From positions 73,445 to 137,444 of the forward strand of contig JAXLYO010000017.1 of the NCBI GenBank assembly GCA_046351415.1: 64,000 nt of DNA, read 5' to 3'. Numbering within the stretch: the stretch's first letter is position 1; each line of letters starts with the position of its first letter. The notes under the pieces were generated by a model. It did no database searches. It saw only the letters and a program-made list of their open reading frames with translations, and was not told where the DNA came from. This DNA is from JABFRG01 sp046351415. Lineage in GTDB: Bacteria; Myxococcota_A; Polyangia; Polyangiales; Polyangiaceae. Below, piece by piece: positions 18,007 to 25,845 of the stretch. The translations under genes were made by a program, and so were the position numbers.

Positions 18007-19023
18007 CTAGACTGACTGCGGGGGACGCTCGTCGTTCTGCTTGCTCGCGCGCTCCGCGAGCGTACGCACGAGTGCACGAATCGTGAACGGTGCCGACCCT
18101 TCGGCTTTGTTGTTCACGACCACGAACACGCGCTGTACGCCCGCGGCCCGCGCCAGCGAGACGAGGTCGGCTGCGTCGTCTCGCATGTCGGGTTGCGCGG
18201 TGACGATGCGATTGAACGGCGCATACTCTGCTTTCTTGTCTTCGTATCTCGTGAAGGGGGGAAGCATGAGTCGCAGGACCGCGAAGTCTGTCGTGAAGAG
18301 CCCGCTCGTTCGCTGCTGCTCCCTCAGCGTGGGCATGCCGGTCCAGAAGACGGGCACGTGCGCTGCGCGATGAGAGCGCAGCACATCGAGGTAGCGAGGT
18401 GTCACGAGCTCTCGATTGCGTACCTCGACTGCGATGGGAAGTGGGAGGTCGAGCGTCCCGAGAAATGCGTCGAGCCTCGTGGCAAAACGGTCGGGCGATA
18501 GCACTGCGAGCGGCAGGGGAGGGAACGGAACGAGAAGCGCACCCACGTGATCTCGAAACGCGCTCACGAGGGGAAGGAGTGTTTCGCGTGCGAGTTCGAC
18601 GTCGAGGAAACGAGGGTTCCTTTCAGTCGTTCCGCGGAGAACGAGGGAGACGAGCTCCGACCACACCTTTACGACGCACGGAAAGCCCGGCGGGAGCGCG
18701 GCGGCGTAGGCTTCGAGCTCGGCCTGCGTGAGAGGGTTGTAGTAGCTGCGGTCGATTCCTACCGTGCCGAAGAGAGGGTGCGCAGCGTACGCACGGAGCC
18801 CGGCTTCGCCCACGAGGAGCGTTTGCGTCGTGACGTGTCCGCGATAGACGATGTCTTTCCAACCCGGAAACGTCCACGTGCTCGTTCCGAACAGAATGTC
18901 CTTGGGCAAGACGCGTGCGAGTTCGACGTCTTCCGTCGCGAGTGCAGGGGAAACGGCGGCGGTCGTCTCGGGCGCGAACAAACCGAGCTGGGGCTCTTCG
19001 TGGGCGCCTCGCTTCGTGGCCAT
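18007..19023 (-). CDS. DUF72 (YecE-like) TIM-barrel protein
   Basis: 338 residues with the DUF72 landmarks: FGTSTWTFPGWKDIVY, FGTVGIDRSYYNPLT, VVKVWSEL, IAVEVRNRELVTPRYLDVLRSH, the central PVFWTGMP and a C-terminal RVFVVVNNKAEGSAPF (the expected NxhxxGxAxxNA type ending). The biochemical role of this family is not established. The ATG at 19023 has GAGAGGGG directly upstream. It lies 20 bases downstream of the lipase-like gene on the same strand, so the two probably share a transcript. Confidence 0.85.
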   Translation of the reverse strand: MATKRGAHEEPQLGLFAPETTAAVSPALATEDVELARVLPKDILFGTSTWTFPGWKDIVYRGHVTTQTLLVGEAGLRAYAAHPLFGTVGIDRSYYNPLTQAELEAYAAALPPGFPCVVKVWSELVSLVLRGTTERNPRFLDVELARETLLPLVSAFRDHVGALLVPFPPLPLAVLSPDRFATRLDAFLGTLDLPLPIAVEVRNRELVTPRYLDVLRSHRAAHVPVFWTGMPTLREQQRTSGLFTTDFAVLRLMLPPFTRYEDKKAEYAPFNRIVTAQPDMRDDAADLVSLARAAGVQRVFVVVNNKAEGSAPFTIRALVRTLAERASKQNDERPPQSV

Positions 19024-19043
19024 ACCCCTCTCAGTGTAGCGGG

Positions 19044-19823
19044 TCAGCTCTTGGAAGCCTGAGCCTTCTTGATACGAGCGATGACGAGATCCATGACCTC
19101 GCGGTCGTAGAGAAGCCCGTTGTGGCCGAGGCCGCGGAAAAGCGCGGTTTCGCCCCACGGCAGCATCGCGCTGTTTTGCGGGATGACCATGCGGTCGGTG
19201 TCGGCGACCACGGAGAGGTGCGGGACGTCGAAGCGGTGCGCGTTCGCACGAAGGCGCTGAAGGAGCTCACTGCCCGTCTTGAGGTCGGCGCCGACCAGGA
19301 CCGGGAGGGCATTCGCGACCTTCGTACCGCCGAACGGGCTTCCGAGCGAGATGGTCTGTGTCACGCGTGCGTGACCGCCGAGCTCTTGCACGTAGTACCT
19401 ACCGACCAAGCCCCCAAGGCTATGGCCGACGATGTGCACCCTTGCATGCGACGGAATGCGATCGACGAGGGCGGCGAGGCGCTTCGCAATGGGATCGACG
19501 CGCACACCGGGCAAGTGCGTGAAGCTCGCGACCTTCGCGTCGAGCTCCTTTTGCATTCGCTCACGAAGCGGACGAAACACGCCAGGACTGGCGAAGAAGC
19601 CGTGCACGAACACGACGACGTCGGCGTTGCTGTCGTCGACGTCCGGGAGTGCCGTCTGCAGGTCGAGCGGCATGAGCACGACTTCACGCAACGTGGCGAT
19701 GGCTTCGGTTGCCCCGATGGCCACGGCCTTGGGCGTTACGTTGCGCGCTCCGTCGGTAGCCGTCGCCATGAGACGGGCTACGTGGGCACTTCCGCGACGA
19801 AACGGCATCATTGAGGTGTCCAT
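19044..19823 (-). CDS. Alpha/beta-hydrolase, lipase-like
   Basis: About 259 residues. The oxyanion loop VVVFVHGFFASPGVFRPL precedes the nucleophile elbow HIVGHSLGGLVGRYY (Ser in GHSLGG). The acidic residue is likely in VADTDRMV and the catalytic His in RGLGHNGLLYD. This order fits triacylglycerol-lipase/PGAP1-type esterases. There is no signal peptide, so it is probably cytosolic. The start at 19823 is one of several in-frame ATGs (also 19811) and none has a strong RBS. It diverges from the thioesterase gene. Confidence 0.8.
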   Translation of the reverse strand: MDTSMMPFRRGSAHVARLMATATDGARNVTPKAVAIGATEAIATLREVVLMPLDLQTALPDVDDSNADVVVFVHGFFASPGVFRPLRERMQKELDAKVASFTHLPGVRVDPIAKRLAALVDRIPSHARVHIVGHSLGGLVGRYYVQELGGHARVTQTISLGSPFGGTKVANALPVLVGADLKTGSELLQRLRANAHRFDVPHLSVVADTDRMVIPQNSAMLPWGETALFRGLGHNGLLYDREVMDLVIARIKKAQASKS

Positions 19824-19985
19824 AAGCACAAACCATGCTGAGCTAGGCAAGTTTTCGGGGGCGCCCGATGCACTCCGGTGGGAGTACGTAGCGATAGGTC
19901 GCACCTTTGTTTGTCCTACATCGTGCGCAATGAGCGCTCGATCGTTGCAGCTCGGGGGCAGACTTGCGAGTAGGGTGCGAGTCCC

Positions 19986-20444
19986 TTGGACCCGGCACCC
20001 GCATCCTCAATCCCGAGCCCTTCGACGCCCACCTTCCGGCGCACCATTCCGGTGACGGAAGCGGACATCGACGAGCTCGAACACGTGAACAACATCGCGT
20101 ACGTGCGCTGGGTGCAGGAAATCGCGGTCGCGCACTCGTCTGCGCTGGGCTTCGACTTCGCCGGATACCGCGCGATCGGCGGCGTATTCGTGCTGCGTCG
20201 CCACGAGATCGACTATCTGCGCTCGCTCGTGCTCGGAGACGTCGTCGAGGCCACGACGTGGATCGAGGACGTCAAAGGCGTGCAGTGCGACCGCATCGTC
20301 GAGTTCCGCGCGGGAGACGTCGTCGTTGCCCGCAGCCGCACCCGTTGGGTCTTCATGAGCTTCGAGCGGCAGCGTCCTGTGCGCATTCCCCAGGACATTC
20401 GTGTCGCATTTGGCCATGAGGGCGCGCAAGAACCTGCGCAGTGA
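19986..20444 (+). CDS. Hotdog-fold acyl-CoA thioesterase (4HBT family)
   Basis: 152 residues. DIDELEHVNNIAYVRWVQEIA is the 4HBT helix motif with the Asn/His-Asn-Asn region, followed by LRRHEIDYLRSLVLGDVVEA and RSRTRWVFM of the beta-sheet. It would hydrolyse acyl-CoA thioesters in the cytoplasm. A TTG at 19986 is used as start; a GTG at about 20052 would remove 22 poorly conserved residues. It is followed after 54 bases by a TPR gene on the same strand. Confidence 0.82.
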   Translation: MDPAPASSIPSPSTPTFRRTIPVTEADIDELEHVNNIAYVRWVQEIAVAHSSALGFDFAGYRAIGGVFVLRRHEIDYLRSLVLGDVVEATTWIEDVKGVQCDRIVEFRAGDVVVARSRTRWVFMSFERQRPVRIPQDIRVAFGHEGAQEPAQ

Positions 20445-20498
20445 GAAGGCTGCTACGCGCGCCTACGACGGGTACGAATCTGCTATGAGGGCCATCCC

Positions 20499-21011
20499 AT
20501 GGACCCTTTTCGATCGGACCGAAACACGAGCGACCCCAAAGACGCGGCTCACTGGGACGCGGTCGAAGAGGTCGCTGAGTTGCTTCACGAAGAGCGTTTC
20601 CACGAAGCTCTGACCGCCATCCGCGACATCCTGAAAGCAGACGGAACGAACCCGTATGCGTTCTACTTCATGGGCATTGCGCTGTTCGAAGTGGGCGAAA
20701 TGGAACCCGCGCGCGATGCTTACCGAGCCGCGCTTCGGATTGCTCCGGGACACCTCGGCGCGCGCGTCGCGCTCAGTCATGTGCTGCGCATGCAAGGTGA
20801 CTTGAAACAGGCCGTGCTCGAGGCGCAGAACGCGCTCGATCAAGCACCAGGCGACAGCGACGCGCTTTATGCGGGCGGGCTCGCGTATTACGCGCGCGGC
20901 GAAAATGCGGCAGCGAAGCGATACCTCGAGGCCTTCCTCGAGCAAAACCCGGAGTTCGAGGTGGCCTCCGAAGTCAAAGCCATGCTCGCGGCCATGGACC
21001 AACGCAACTAG
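20499..21011 (+). CDS. Small TPR protein
   Basis: 170 residues, almost entirely TPR helices: EEVAELLHEERFHEALTAI, NPYAFYFMGIALFEVGEMEPARDAYRAAL, LGARVALSHVLRMQGDLKQAVLEAQNAL, DALYAGGLAYYARGENAAAKRYLEAFL. It has no signal peptide, so it is a cytoplasmic adaptor. GAGGG lies nine bases upstream of the ATG. The stop TAG touches a hairpin-forming sequence (21012-21043). Its partner is unknown. Confidence 0.8.
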   Translation: MDPFRSDRNTSDPKDAAHWDAVEEVAELLHEERFHEALTAIRDILKADGTNPYAFYFMGIALFEVGEMEPARDAYRAALRIAPGHLGARVALSHVLRMQGDLKQAVLEAQNALDQAPGDSDALYAGGLAYYARGENAAAKRYLEAFLEQNPEFEVASEVKAMLAAMDQRN

Positions 21012-21043
21012 GGGCTGTCCCTTAGATGCTTTTGGGAAAGCCC
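21012..21043 (+). other. Hairpin immediately after the TPR gene
   Basis: GGGCTGTCCC (21012-21021) pairs with GGGAAAGCCC (21034-21043), with one mismatch and a 12-base loop. No T-tract follows, so it is at best a weak terminator. The GGGGCTGTCCCTTAGATG start also resembles IS5-type element ends, but no matching inverted end was found nearby. Confidence 0.35.
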
Positions 21044-21122
21044 ACGGTCTTCCGATGGTCGGACGAAAGCGCCCTCCATGTTCGCGGAGGAGCACTCGCC
21101 GAACGGCTTCGCTGCGACGAGC

Positions 21123-21746
21123 TCAGAAGGTCGTGGCGCAGTTTTCGAAGCGGAAGTCAGCAACACCTTTGCAGATCTTCTCGTCGGCCGTCTCACTGAC
21201 GATGGCGTTGTCACACGTGACGCGGCCCCAGATACGGCCCGTAGCGACGTCCGGGTCTTTCCACGCGGGATTCGGGTGCACGCCGGGGGCGTGATAGAGC
21301 TCGAACTTGCAGTCGGATTGGCGAATCGTACCGAAGTCGTCGCGAGAGAACGTCGTGGTGATGCCGGTCGACTCACCGGAAGCTTTGACCTTGCCCTTCA
21401 CCTCGAGGCTGCCTGTGCCCTGGAGCTTGCCGCTCAGTTGGATGCTGAATGCATCGCCATCGGGAGCCACGATGCATTGAACGGTGACCGCGCGGCCATT
21501 GAACTGCTGACCGTCGATGATGGGCTGAAGGTCCGCGTCGGGACGCTTGAAGGTGCCGATCTCGATCCATCCGGGACCCACGGAGGGACATTGCTTCACG
21601 CTCGTCATGGTGATGTCGACGATGGCCTTCGAAGGCTGCGGAGCAGGGTCAGAGCAACCCACGACGACACCGGCACAAGCCAGCATCGCAAGCGCCACGA
21701 GGGTGGTGGTCCTTTTCAGCGTCTTCTGCGTAGCGTCGCATTTCAT
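21123..21746 (-). CDS. Lipoprotein of unknown function
   Basis: 207 residues with a clear signal and lipobox (VALAMLACAGVVVGC). The mature part is a beta-rich domain with Cys pairs (VKQCPS, VQCIV, SDCKF, VTCDN, KICKG, FENCA). No family was recognised. The start is strongly supported: AAAGGAGCTTCTCC ends directly at the ATG at 21746. Upstream in the leader there is a perfect 8-bp inverted repeat. Confidence 0.72.
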   Translation of the reverse strand: MKCDATQKTLKRTTTLVALAMLACAGVVVGCSDPAPQPSKAIVDITMTSVKQCPSVGPGWIEIGTFKRPDADLQPIIDGQQFNGRAVTVQCIVAPDGDAFSIQLSGKLQGTGSLEVKGKVKASGESTGITTTFSRDDFGTIRQSDCKFELYHAPGVHPNPAWKDPDVATGRIWGRVTCDNAIVSETADEKICKGVADFRFENCATTF

Positions 21747-21765
21747 GGAGAAGCTCCTTTGGGAA

Positions 21766-21792
21766 ACCGAGAGAACCTTGGCGCCTCTCGGT
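21766..21792 (-). other. Leader hairpin of the 21123-21746 lipoprotein gene
   Basis: ACCGAGAG (21766-21773) and CTCTCGGT (21785-21792) are perfect inverted repeats separated by 11 bases, just upstream of the ribosome-binding site (about 21752-21760). TACAAT, a possible -10 box on the minus strand, lies further upstream but has no convincing -35. The role is unknown. Confidence 0.35.
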
Positions 21793-21884
21793 AAGATACG
21801 AGTCATCGTGCAGGGATTGTAGCAGGTTCTTTTCGGGGCTGCCCACTTCGCGCCACAAGCAACAGAGCGGTGCGTCGGCCGAGC

Positions 21885-23069
21885 TCAGCCGCCTTTTGCC
21901 TTTGCAGCCGCGGCAAACCCTTGCGCAAGGTCGTCCTTGAGGTCGGCGATGTCTTCGATGCCTACCGAAAGGCGAAGAAGACCGTCACCGATCCCGAGCG
22001 CTTTGCGCGCCTCTTCCGGCAGGCTCGCGTGCGTCATGATGGCCGGGTGCTCGGCCAGGGACTCGACGCCGCCCAGACTCTCCGCGCAGACGAAGATCTT
22101 GGTGGCGGACAAGAACGCCTTGGCCGCGGGCAAGCCGCCGGCAAGCACGAAGCTGATCATGCCGCCAGGTCCGCGCATCTGCTTCGACGCGACCGCATGA
22201 CCGGGGTGGCTCGCAAGACCGGGGTAGTAGACCTTCTCGACTTGCGCGTGCCCTTCCAGAAAGCTCGCGATCTCTTTGGCGCTCGCGACGTGCGCTCGCA
22301 TGCGGAGCCCGAGTGTCTTTAGACCGCGCAGAATCATGTAGCAGTCGAAGGGGCTCGGTACTGCCCCGGCCGCCTTCTGCAAGAACCGCAGCTTCTCGGC
22401 CCACGCGTCGTCGCTCGTCATGACGGCACCGCCGACGATGTCCGAGTGGCCGTTTAGATATTTTGTTGCAGAATGCACGGACATGGTTGCGCCGAGCGAG
22501 AGCGGCTGCTGGAGAGCAGGCGTCGCGAACGTGTTGTCGACGACGAGGGGAATGCCGGCCTTCTTGGCGACCCCTGCGATGGCCGCGATGTCGAAGACCT
22601 TGAGCATCGGATTGGACGGCGTCTCCATCCAAATGAGCTTGGTCTTCGGCGTGATGGCTTTCTCGACCTTCGACGGGTCTTGCATGTCGATGAAGGTCGC
22701 ATCGAGGCCGAACTGCTTGAGGACCTTGTCGAAAATGCGGAACGTGCCGCCGTACACGTCGTCGCCGACGAGAACGTGGTCCCCAGACTTCAGCGCAAGA
22801 AGGATGCTCGTCGTCGCCGCGCAGCCGCTGGCGAATGCAAGCCCGTGCTTCGCCCCTTCGAGGCTCGCAAGACACGCTTCAAGGGTGTCGCGCGTCGGAT
22901 TGCCCGCACGCGAATAGTCGTACCCACGATGCGCGCCAGGGCCGTCTTGGACGAAGGTCGACGCAAGGACGATCGGCGTCATGACCGCGCCGGTTTTGGG
23001 ATCGGGCTCTTGGCCGCCGTGGATGCAGAGAGTGTCGAAGCCCGCCGGCTTCCCATGCGAAGACGTCAT
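21885..23069 (-). CDS. Cys/Met-metabolism PLP enzyme (cystathionine gamma-lyase or gamma-synthase)
   Basis: 394 residues, normal length. N-terminal CIHGGQEPDPKTGAV, the YSRAGNPTR signature at 52-60, FASGCAATTSIL at 79-90, METPSNPMLK at 148-157, and the PLP lysine K203 in SVHSATKYLNGHSD are all present. The enzyme is a cytosolic homotetramer acting in transsulfuration; lyase versus synthase cannot be separated by eye. The kinase-like gene ends 13 bases upstream on the same strand, so they are probably co-transcribed. Confidence 0.9.
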   Translation of the reverse strand: MTSSHGKPAGFDTLCIHGGQEPDPKTGAVMTPIVLASTFVQDGPGAHRGYDYSRAGNPTRDTLEACLASLEGAKHGLAFASGCAATTSILLALKSGDHVLVGDDVYGGTFRIFDKVLKQFGLDATFIDMQDPSKVEKAITPKTKLIWMETPSNPMLKVFDIAAIAGVAKKAGIPLVVDNTFATPALQQPLSLGATMSVHSATKYLNGHSDIVGGAVMTSDDAWAEKLRFLQKAAGAVPSPFDCYMILRGLKTLGLRMRAHVASAKEIASFLEGHAQVEKVYYPGLASHPGHAVASKQMRGPGGMISFVLAGGLPAAKAFLSATKIFVCAESLGGVESLAEHPAIMTHASLPEEARKALGIGDGLLRLSVGIEDIADLKDDLAQGFAAAAKAKGG

Positions 23070-23082
23070 GGAACGCACCCTA

Positions 23083-23889
23083 TCACAGGAGCGCCAGGGC
23101 GGCCGCACCGTCCGGTGGCCGATCCGCTCGCTTCGAAGCGAGGACGGCGTCGAAAAAATCACGGAGCCTCTCGGACTCCGGCGATGCGAGAGGCGCGAAG
23201 GCGCCTGCCACGTCTATCGGGGTTTCCGCAGCCTCGAGGATGCCCGCGGCGCCCGAGAGCTTTCGGAGCGTCCTCCCGGAAAGGCACTCGAGCAACGTGA
23301 GCGCCAGCGAAAAAACATCCGCAGCCTGCGTGGGACGTTCGCCAGCCGCAACTTCGGGAGCCACGTACGCCAGCGTGCCGCGAAAAGGCCCGAGTGCGAG
23401 CTCCGGGACGCCCTTGCATCGACCGAGTTCCCAGTCGACGAAGCGAACGTCGTTCTCTGTGTAGAGTACATTTTCGGGAGAGATGTCTCCATGGACGAGT
23501 TCCAAGGACGAGCCTTCCGCTTTCGCATCGTGTAGGGCCGCCAGGGCGCGGAACGCGGCCGTGATGAGGCGACCGCCCGCGTTCCGAGGTGCGGGGGACG
23601 CGGCGACGGATACGCCTCGTGCCGGTTCGAGAAGAAGGTAGGGACCGTACGCGTCCGCACCTTCGTCGAGAACACGCGCCGCAAAGGGAGCGGCTTCCGT
23701 TCGAGCAATGTGGCCCAAGATGGCTGCCTCGCGGGTGACGAGTTCGCAGGCCTCGGCGATGCCGCGGTGTGCCGGGTCGACGCGCTTGCAGTAGAGCATG
23801 TCGTGCCCGAGCCCTCGAACACGCGCCACCCGCGGTGAAAGAATGGCCGTGACAGCGGTATTCGGAGCGGGGGCAAATGGGTGGGGCAC
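23083..23889 (-). CDS. Divergent protein kinase-like protein
   Basis: 268 residues. The kinase fold is recognisable: a candidate ATP-lysine K35 in MLYCKR, E54, a catalytic loop LVHGDISPENVLY (D135, N140), VDWELGR in place of DFG with D152, GTLAYVAPEV, and DVFSLALTLLE. The glycine-rich loop is not recognisable and HRD has become HGD, as in phosphotransferases and some bacterial Ser/Thr kinases. Activity is plausible but not certain. The GTG at 23889 is the best start available. It lies immediately upstream of the Cys/Met PLP enzyme gene. Confidence 0.72.
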   Translation of the reverse strand: MPHPFAPAPNTAVTAILSPRVARVRGLGHDMLYCKRVDPAHRGIAEACELVTREAAILGHIARTEAAPFAARVLDEGADAYGPYLLLEPARGVSVAASPAPRNAGGRLITAAFRALAALHDAKAEGSSLELVHGDISPENVLYTENDVRFVDWELGRCKGVPELALGPFRGTLAYVAPEVAAGERPTQAADVFSLALTLLECLSGRTLRKLSGAAGILEAAETPIDVAGAFAPLASPESERLRDFFDAVLASKRADRPPDGAAALALL

Positions 23890-24058
23890 GGGTCGAATGG
23901 TACTCCATGAGCGCGTCGTGAAAAGGGAGCGAGCGGCCCGCGCGGCGTGGGCGAGCGAGGCACGTTTCCGGTCGACTGCGACGCGCGCGAGAAGGCTTTT
24001 CGCAGCCACCGCTGAAAGGAGCCGACACCAAGGCCAGTGCACGCCCGTCGAAAGACGC

Positions 24059-24087
24059 TAGCCATATCGCGATACGCGCGCTATGTT
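24059..24087 (+). promoter_or_regulatory. Candidate promoter of tRNA-His
   Basis: TATGTT (24082-24087) lies about 13 bases before the tRNA and is followed by a GC-rich discriminator (CCGGGC), as at stringently controlled stable-RNA promoters. The -35 region 17 bases upstream (TAGCCA) is poor, so this is a weak call. Confidence 0.3.
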
Positions 24088-24100
24088 CCGGGCTGTTTCG

Positions 24101-24173
24101 GTGGCTGTAGCTCAGTTGGTAGAGCGCCGGATTGTGATTCCGGCTGTCGCGGGTTCAAGCCCCGTCAGTCACC
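24101..24173 (+). tRNA. tRNA-His (anticodon GTG)
   Basis: A full cloverleaf can be drawn. The acceptor stem GTGGCTG/CAGTCAC pairs with one G-U. The D arm contains TAGCTCAGTTGGTAGAGC, the anticodon stem CCGGA/TCCGG encloses loop TTGTGAT (anticodon GTG), and the T arm contains GGGTTCAAGCCC. The base before (24100, G) can pair with discriminator C at 24173, which is the G-1:C73 identity element specific to tRNA-His. The 3' CCA is not encoded. Confidence 0.96.
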
Positions 24174-24213
24174 CTGTAAGTTGAGGGGCGAGCGGTGGTC
24201 CCGCTCCCCCTCA

Positions 24214-24315
24214 AACTCCCCCACACCTAGAGGCTCGCTGGGGCGTGTTGCTTCTCACGCGGTGGGACGCGTTGCGGGTGGGACGCGCTCCCCCGCGAAC
24301 TCCCCCACACCTAGA
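24214..24315 (+). repeat. 18-base direct repeat downstream of tRNA-His
   Basis: AACTCCCCCACACCTAGA occurs at 24214-24231 and again at 24298-24315, an offset of 84 bases. GGTGGGACGCG also occurs twice in between. It is an exact tandem-type duplication; it does not match the tRNA 3' end, so it is not an obvious attachment site. Confidence 0.65.
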
Positions 24316-24400
24316 CCTCGTTCATCGATCATTGACCACCCCCACGCCCTCGGCAGAATCCAGCGGAGGCGCGGGGCGCGGCGAAGTGAGAGCGAACGCA

Positions 24401-24472
24401 AAAATCCCCGGCCAGCAGCCGCCGACTCGGCCGCCTCGTCGGGAGGCGTCCAGACGTGCGGCCGGGGATTTT
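24401..24472. terminator. Long inverted repeat, possible bidirectional terminator
   Basis: AAAATCCCCGGCC (24401-24413) and GGCCGGGGATTTT (24460-24472) are perfect 13-bp arms with A-tract and T-tract at their outer ends. The 46-base interior includes a nested CGCCTC/GAGGCG hairpin. The form fits a bidirectional intrinsic terminator with an unusually long loop; a small non-autonomous element is the alternative. Confidence 0.45.
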
Positions 24473-24683
24473 GTGCGGAGCGGAAACGAAGCCGTGACCC
24501 CGCGACCCGCGGGTCTTCCGCACATATCCACAGCTATGCAACGCCTTCTGAATTCCGATCGAGTGACGACGAAGTCGGTCTAGTTCTAGAGGCTTGTTTG
24601 GGGGGGCCTCTCGTGCGTCGGGACGCTTTGCGTTTTCTCATGGCAGAGCTGCGACGTTCCGAATCGAGGGGCGTACCCCTGGT

Positions 24684-25721
24684 ATGGATACCTCGAAATT
24701 CCTTGTCGCGCTGATCGGCCTCACGCTTTTCGCCTGTGCCGACGATGGCGCTCGAAGCCTGACATCGGAGCCGGAAACCGCGACCGCGACCGGGACCGCG
24801 ACCGACGACCTTCGGGGGCCATTGCCGAGCGAAGTTTCTACAGCGCCGGCTCCAAGCGTGATGACCATCGTCAGCTACGATGGAACGAAAAAGTACGAGG
24901 CATACCCCATTGACGTCGCCGTGGAGTCGGATGTTTCGGCCACGGTTTCGGCGACCGTCGCCAACAGGGAAGTGCTCGCGTGGATCGTCAACCAAGCCGG
25001 GCGTGTGTTTGCAGCCACGCCGCGCCCAGCCGCAAGCGCCACGTTGAGTGCGCGACTCACCGCTGGTCGGTACTACCTGATGTTTCGCGACGCATCGCAA
25101 CAGCCAGCGACGATGCGCATTCAAGTTCTCGTCACGCCCGTAACGGTGCCTCCGCCGCCCCCGCCTCCGGGCCAAACGAGCCTGCTGCTTCCTCCAGGCA
25201 AGAATGGGGCAGCCGCGAAGTTGGTCGTGACCGGGACCGTTCGGTGGTGGACTCCGACGCTCTGGGACTTTCAGCTCGACAAGTCGATCGGCTCGGCCAG
25301 CGCGATCGGAAGCGTCTCCCTTTCGTGCGACGGCACCATTCAAGAACGCCAGCCCGCAGGAGGCATTCCGACGCTCGAGTTCGTTCGAACGGCCTGCAAC
25401 ACGCAATCGTCTACGAGCACCTCTCCGGGAAGCATTGCAACCGCCGCTGCCTATTTGGACGGCTGGGCGGATGGCTTTGCACGAGCTCCCTGGTACTACG
25501 ATGCCGCGTCAGACTCGTACAAGCGGACGTACGCAGGGATGAAGCAGAGCATCGAGATTGGGCCCACGAAGGCTAGCTTCAAGGCGTCCCTGAATGCGGG
25601 TTGGACGAAGAGGGAGCTCTGTCCCGGCTACAGCCCCCAGTTGCTTTCTCGGTATCAAGACCGGGGGGGACTCATGGGGGGAACGCAGGACTGCTACATC
25701 GACGGTGCGATTTCCTACTGA
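24684..25721 (+). CDS. Lipoprotein of unknown function
   Basis: 345 residues. Signal with lipobox LTLFAC near residue 17, then a low-complexity Thr/Ala stretch (TATATGTATDD), a beta-rich domain (about 60-145) resembling a pre-peptidase C-terminal/surface domain, a proline run (VPPPPPPPG), and a C-terminal region ending in a Cys-containing segment. No catalytic motif was recognised. The start ATG at 24684 lies at the head of the signal sequence; the RBS (GAGGGG) is farther upstream than usual. It stands alone between the tRNA spacer and the sigma-54 activator. Confidence 0.68.
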   Translation: MDTSKFLVALIGLTLFACADDGARSLTSEPETATATGTATDDLRGPLPSEVSTAPAPSVMTIVSYDGTKKYEAYPIDVAVESDVSATVSATVANREVLAWIVNQAGRVFAATPRPAASATLSARLTAGRYYLMFRDASQQPATMRIQVLVTPVTVPPPPPPPGQTSLLLPPGKNGAAAKLVVTGTVRWWTPTLWDFQLDKSIGSASAIGSVSLSCDGTIQERQPAGGIPTLEFVRTACNTQSSTSTSPGSIATAAAYLDGWADGFARAPWYYDAASDSYKRTYAGMKQSIEIGPTKASFKASLNAGWTKRELCPGYSPQLLSRYQDRGGLMGGTQDCYIDGAISY

Positions 25722-25845
25722 ACGTCCCACGTGAGGGCGTGGTGGCTGCGGCCAGGCACCTCCCCGCTCTCGTTCGCTCCGGGCATATCCGAAAGCGCGC
25801 AACCTACGCCAATCCTCGGCCGATAGGAGCCCCGAGGTATCCCAG

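Larger units (their letters stand above)
24174..24683. other. Gene-free spacer after tRNA-His
   Basis: 510 bases without a credible gene. It holds an 18-base direct repeat (24214-24231 and 24298-24315), the repeated GGTGGGACGCG between them, and a long inverted repeat (24401-24472). No integrase or attachment duplication of the tRNA 3' end was found. Confidence 0.6.

Noticed and set aside
21012..21122. Insertion-sequence remnant after the TPR gene
   Set aside because: Only one end-like sequence (GGGGCTGTCCC) was found. It pairs with a nearby arm as a local hairpin, and no inverse end or target duplication is visible.
24037..24714. Plus-strand ORF crossing tRNA-His
   Set aside because: It reads through the tRNA and the repeat-rich spacer, and has no RBS or domain.
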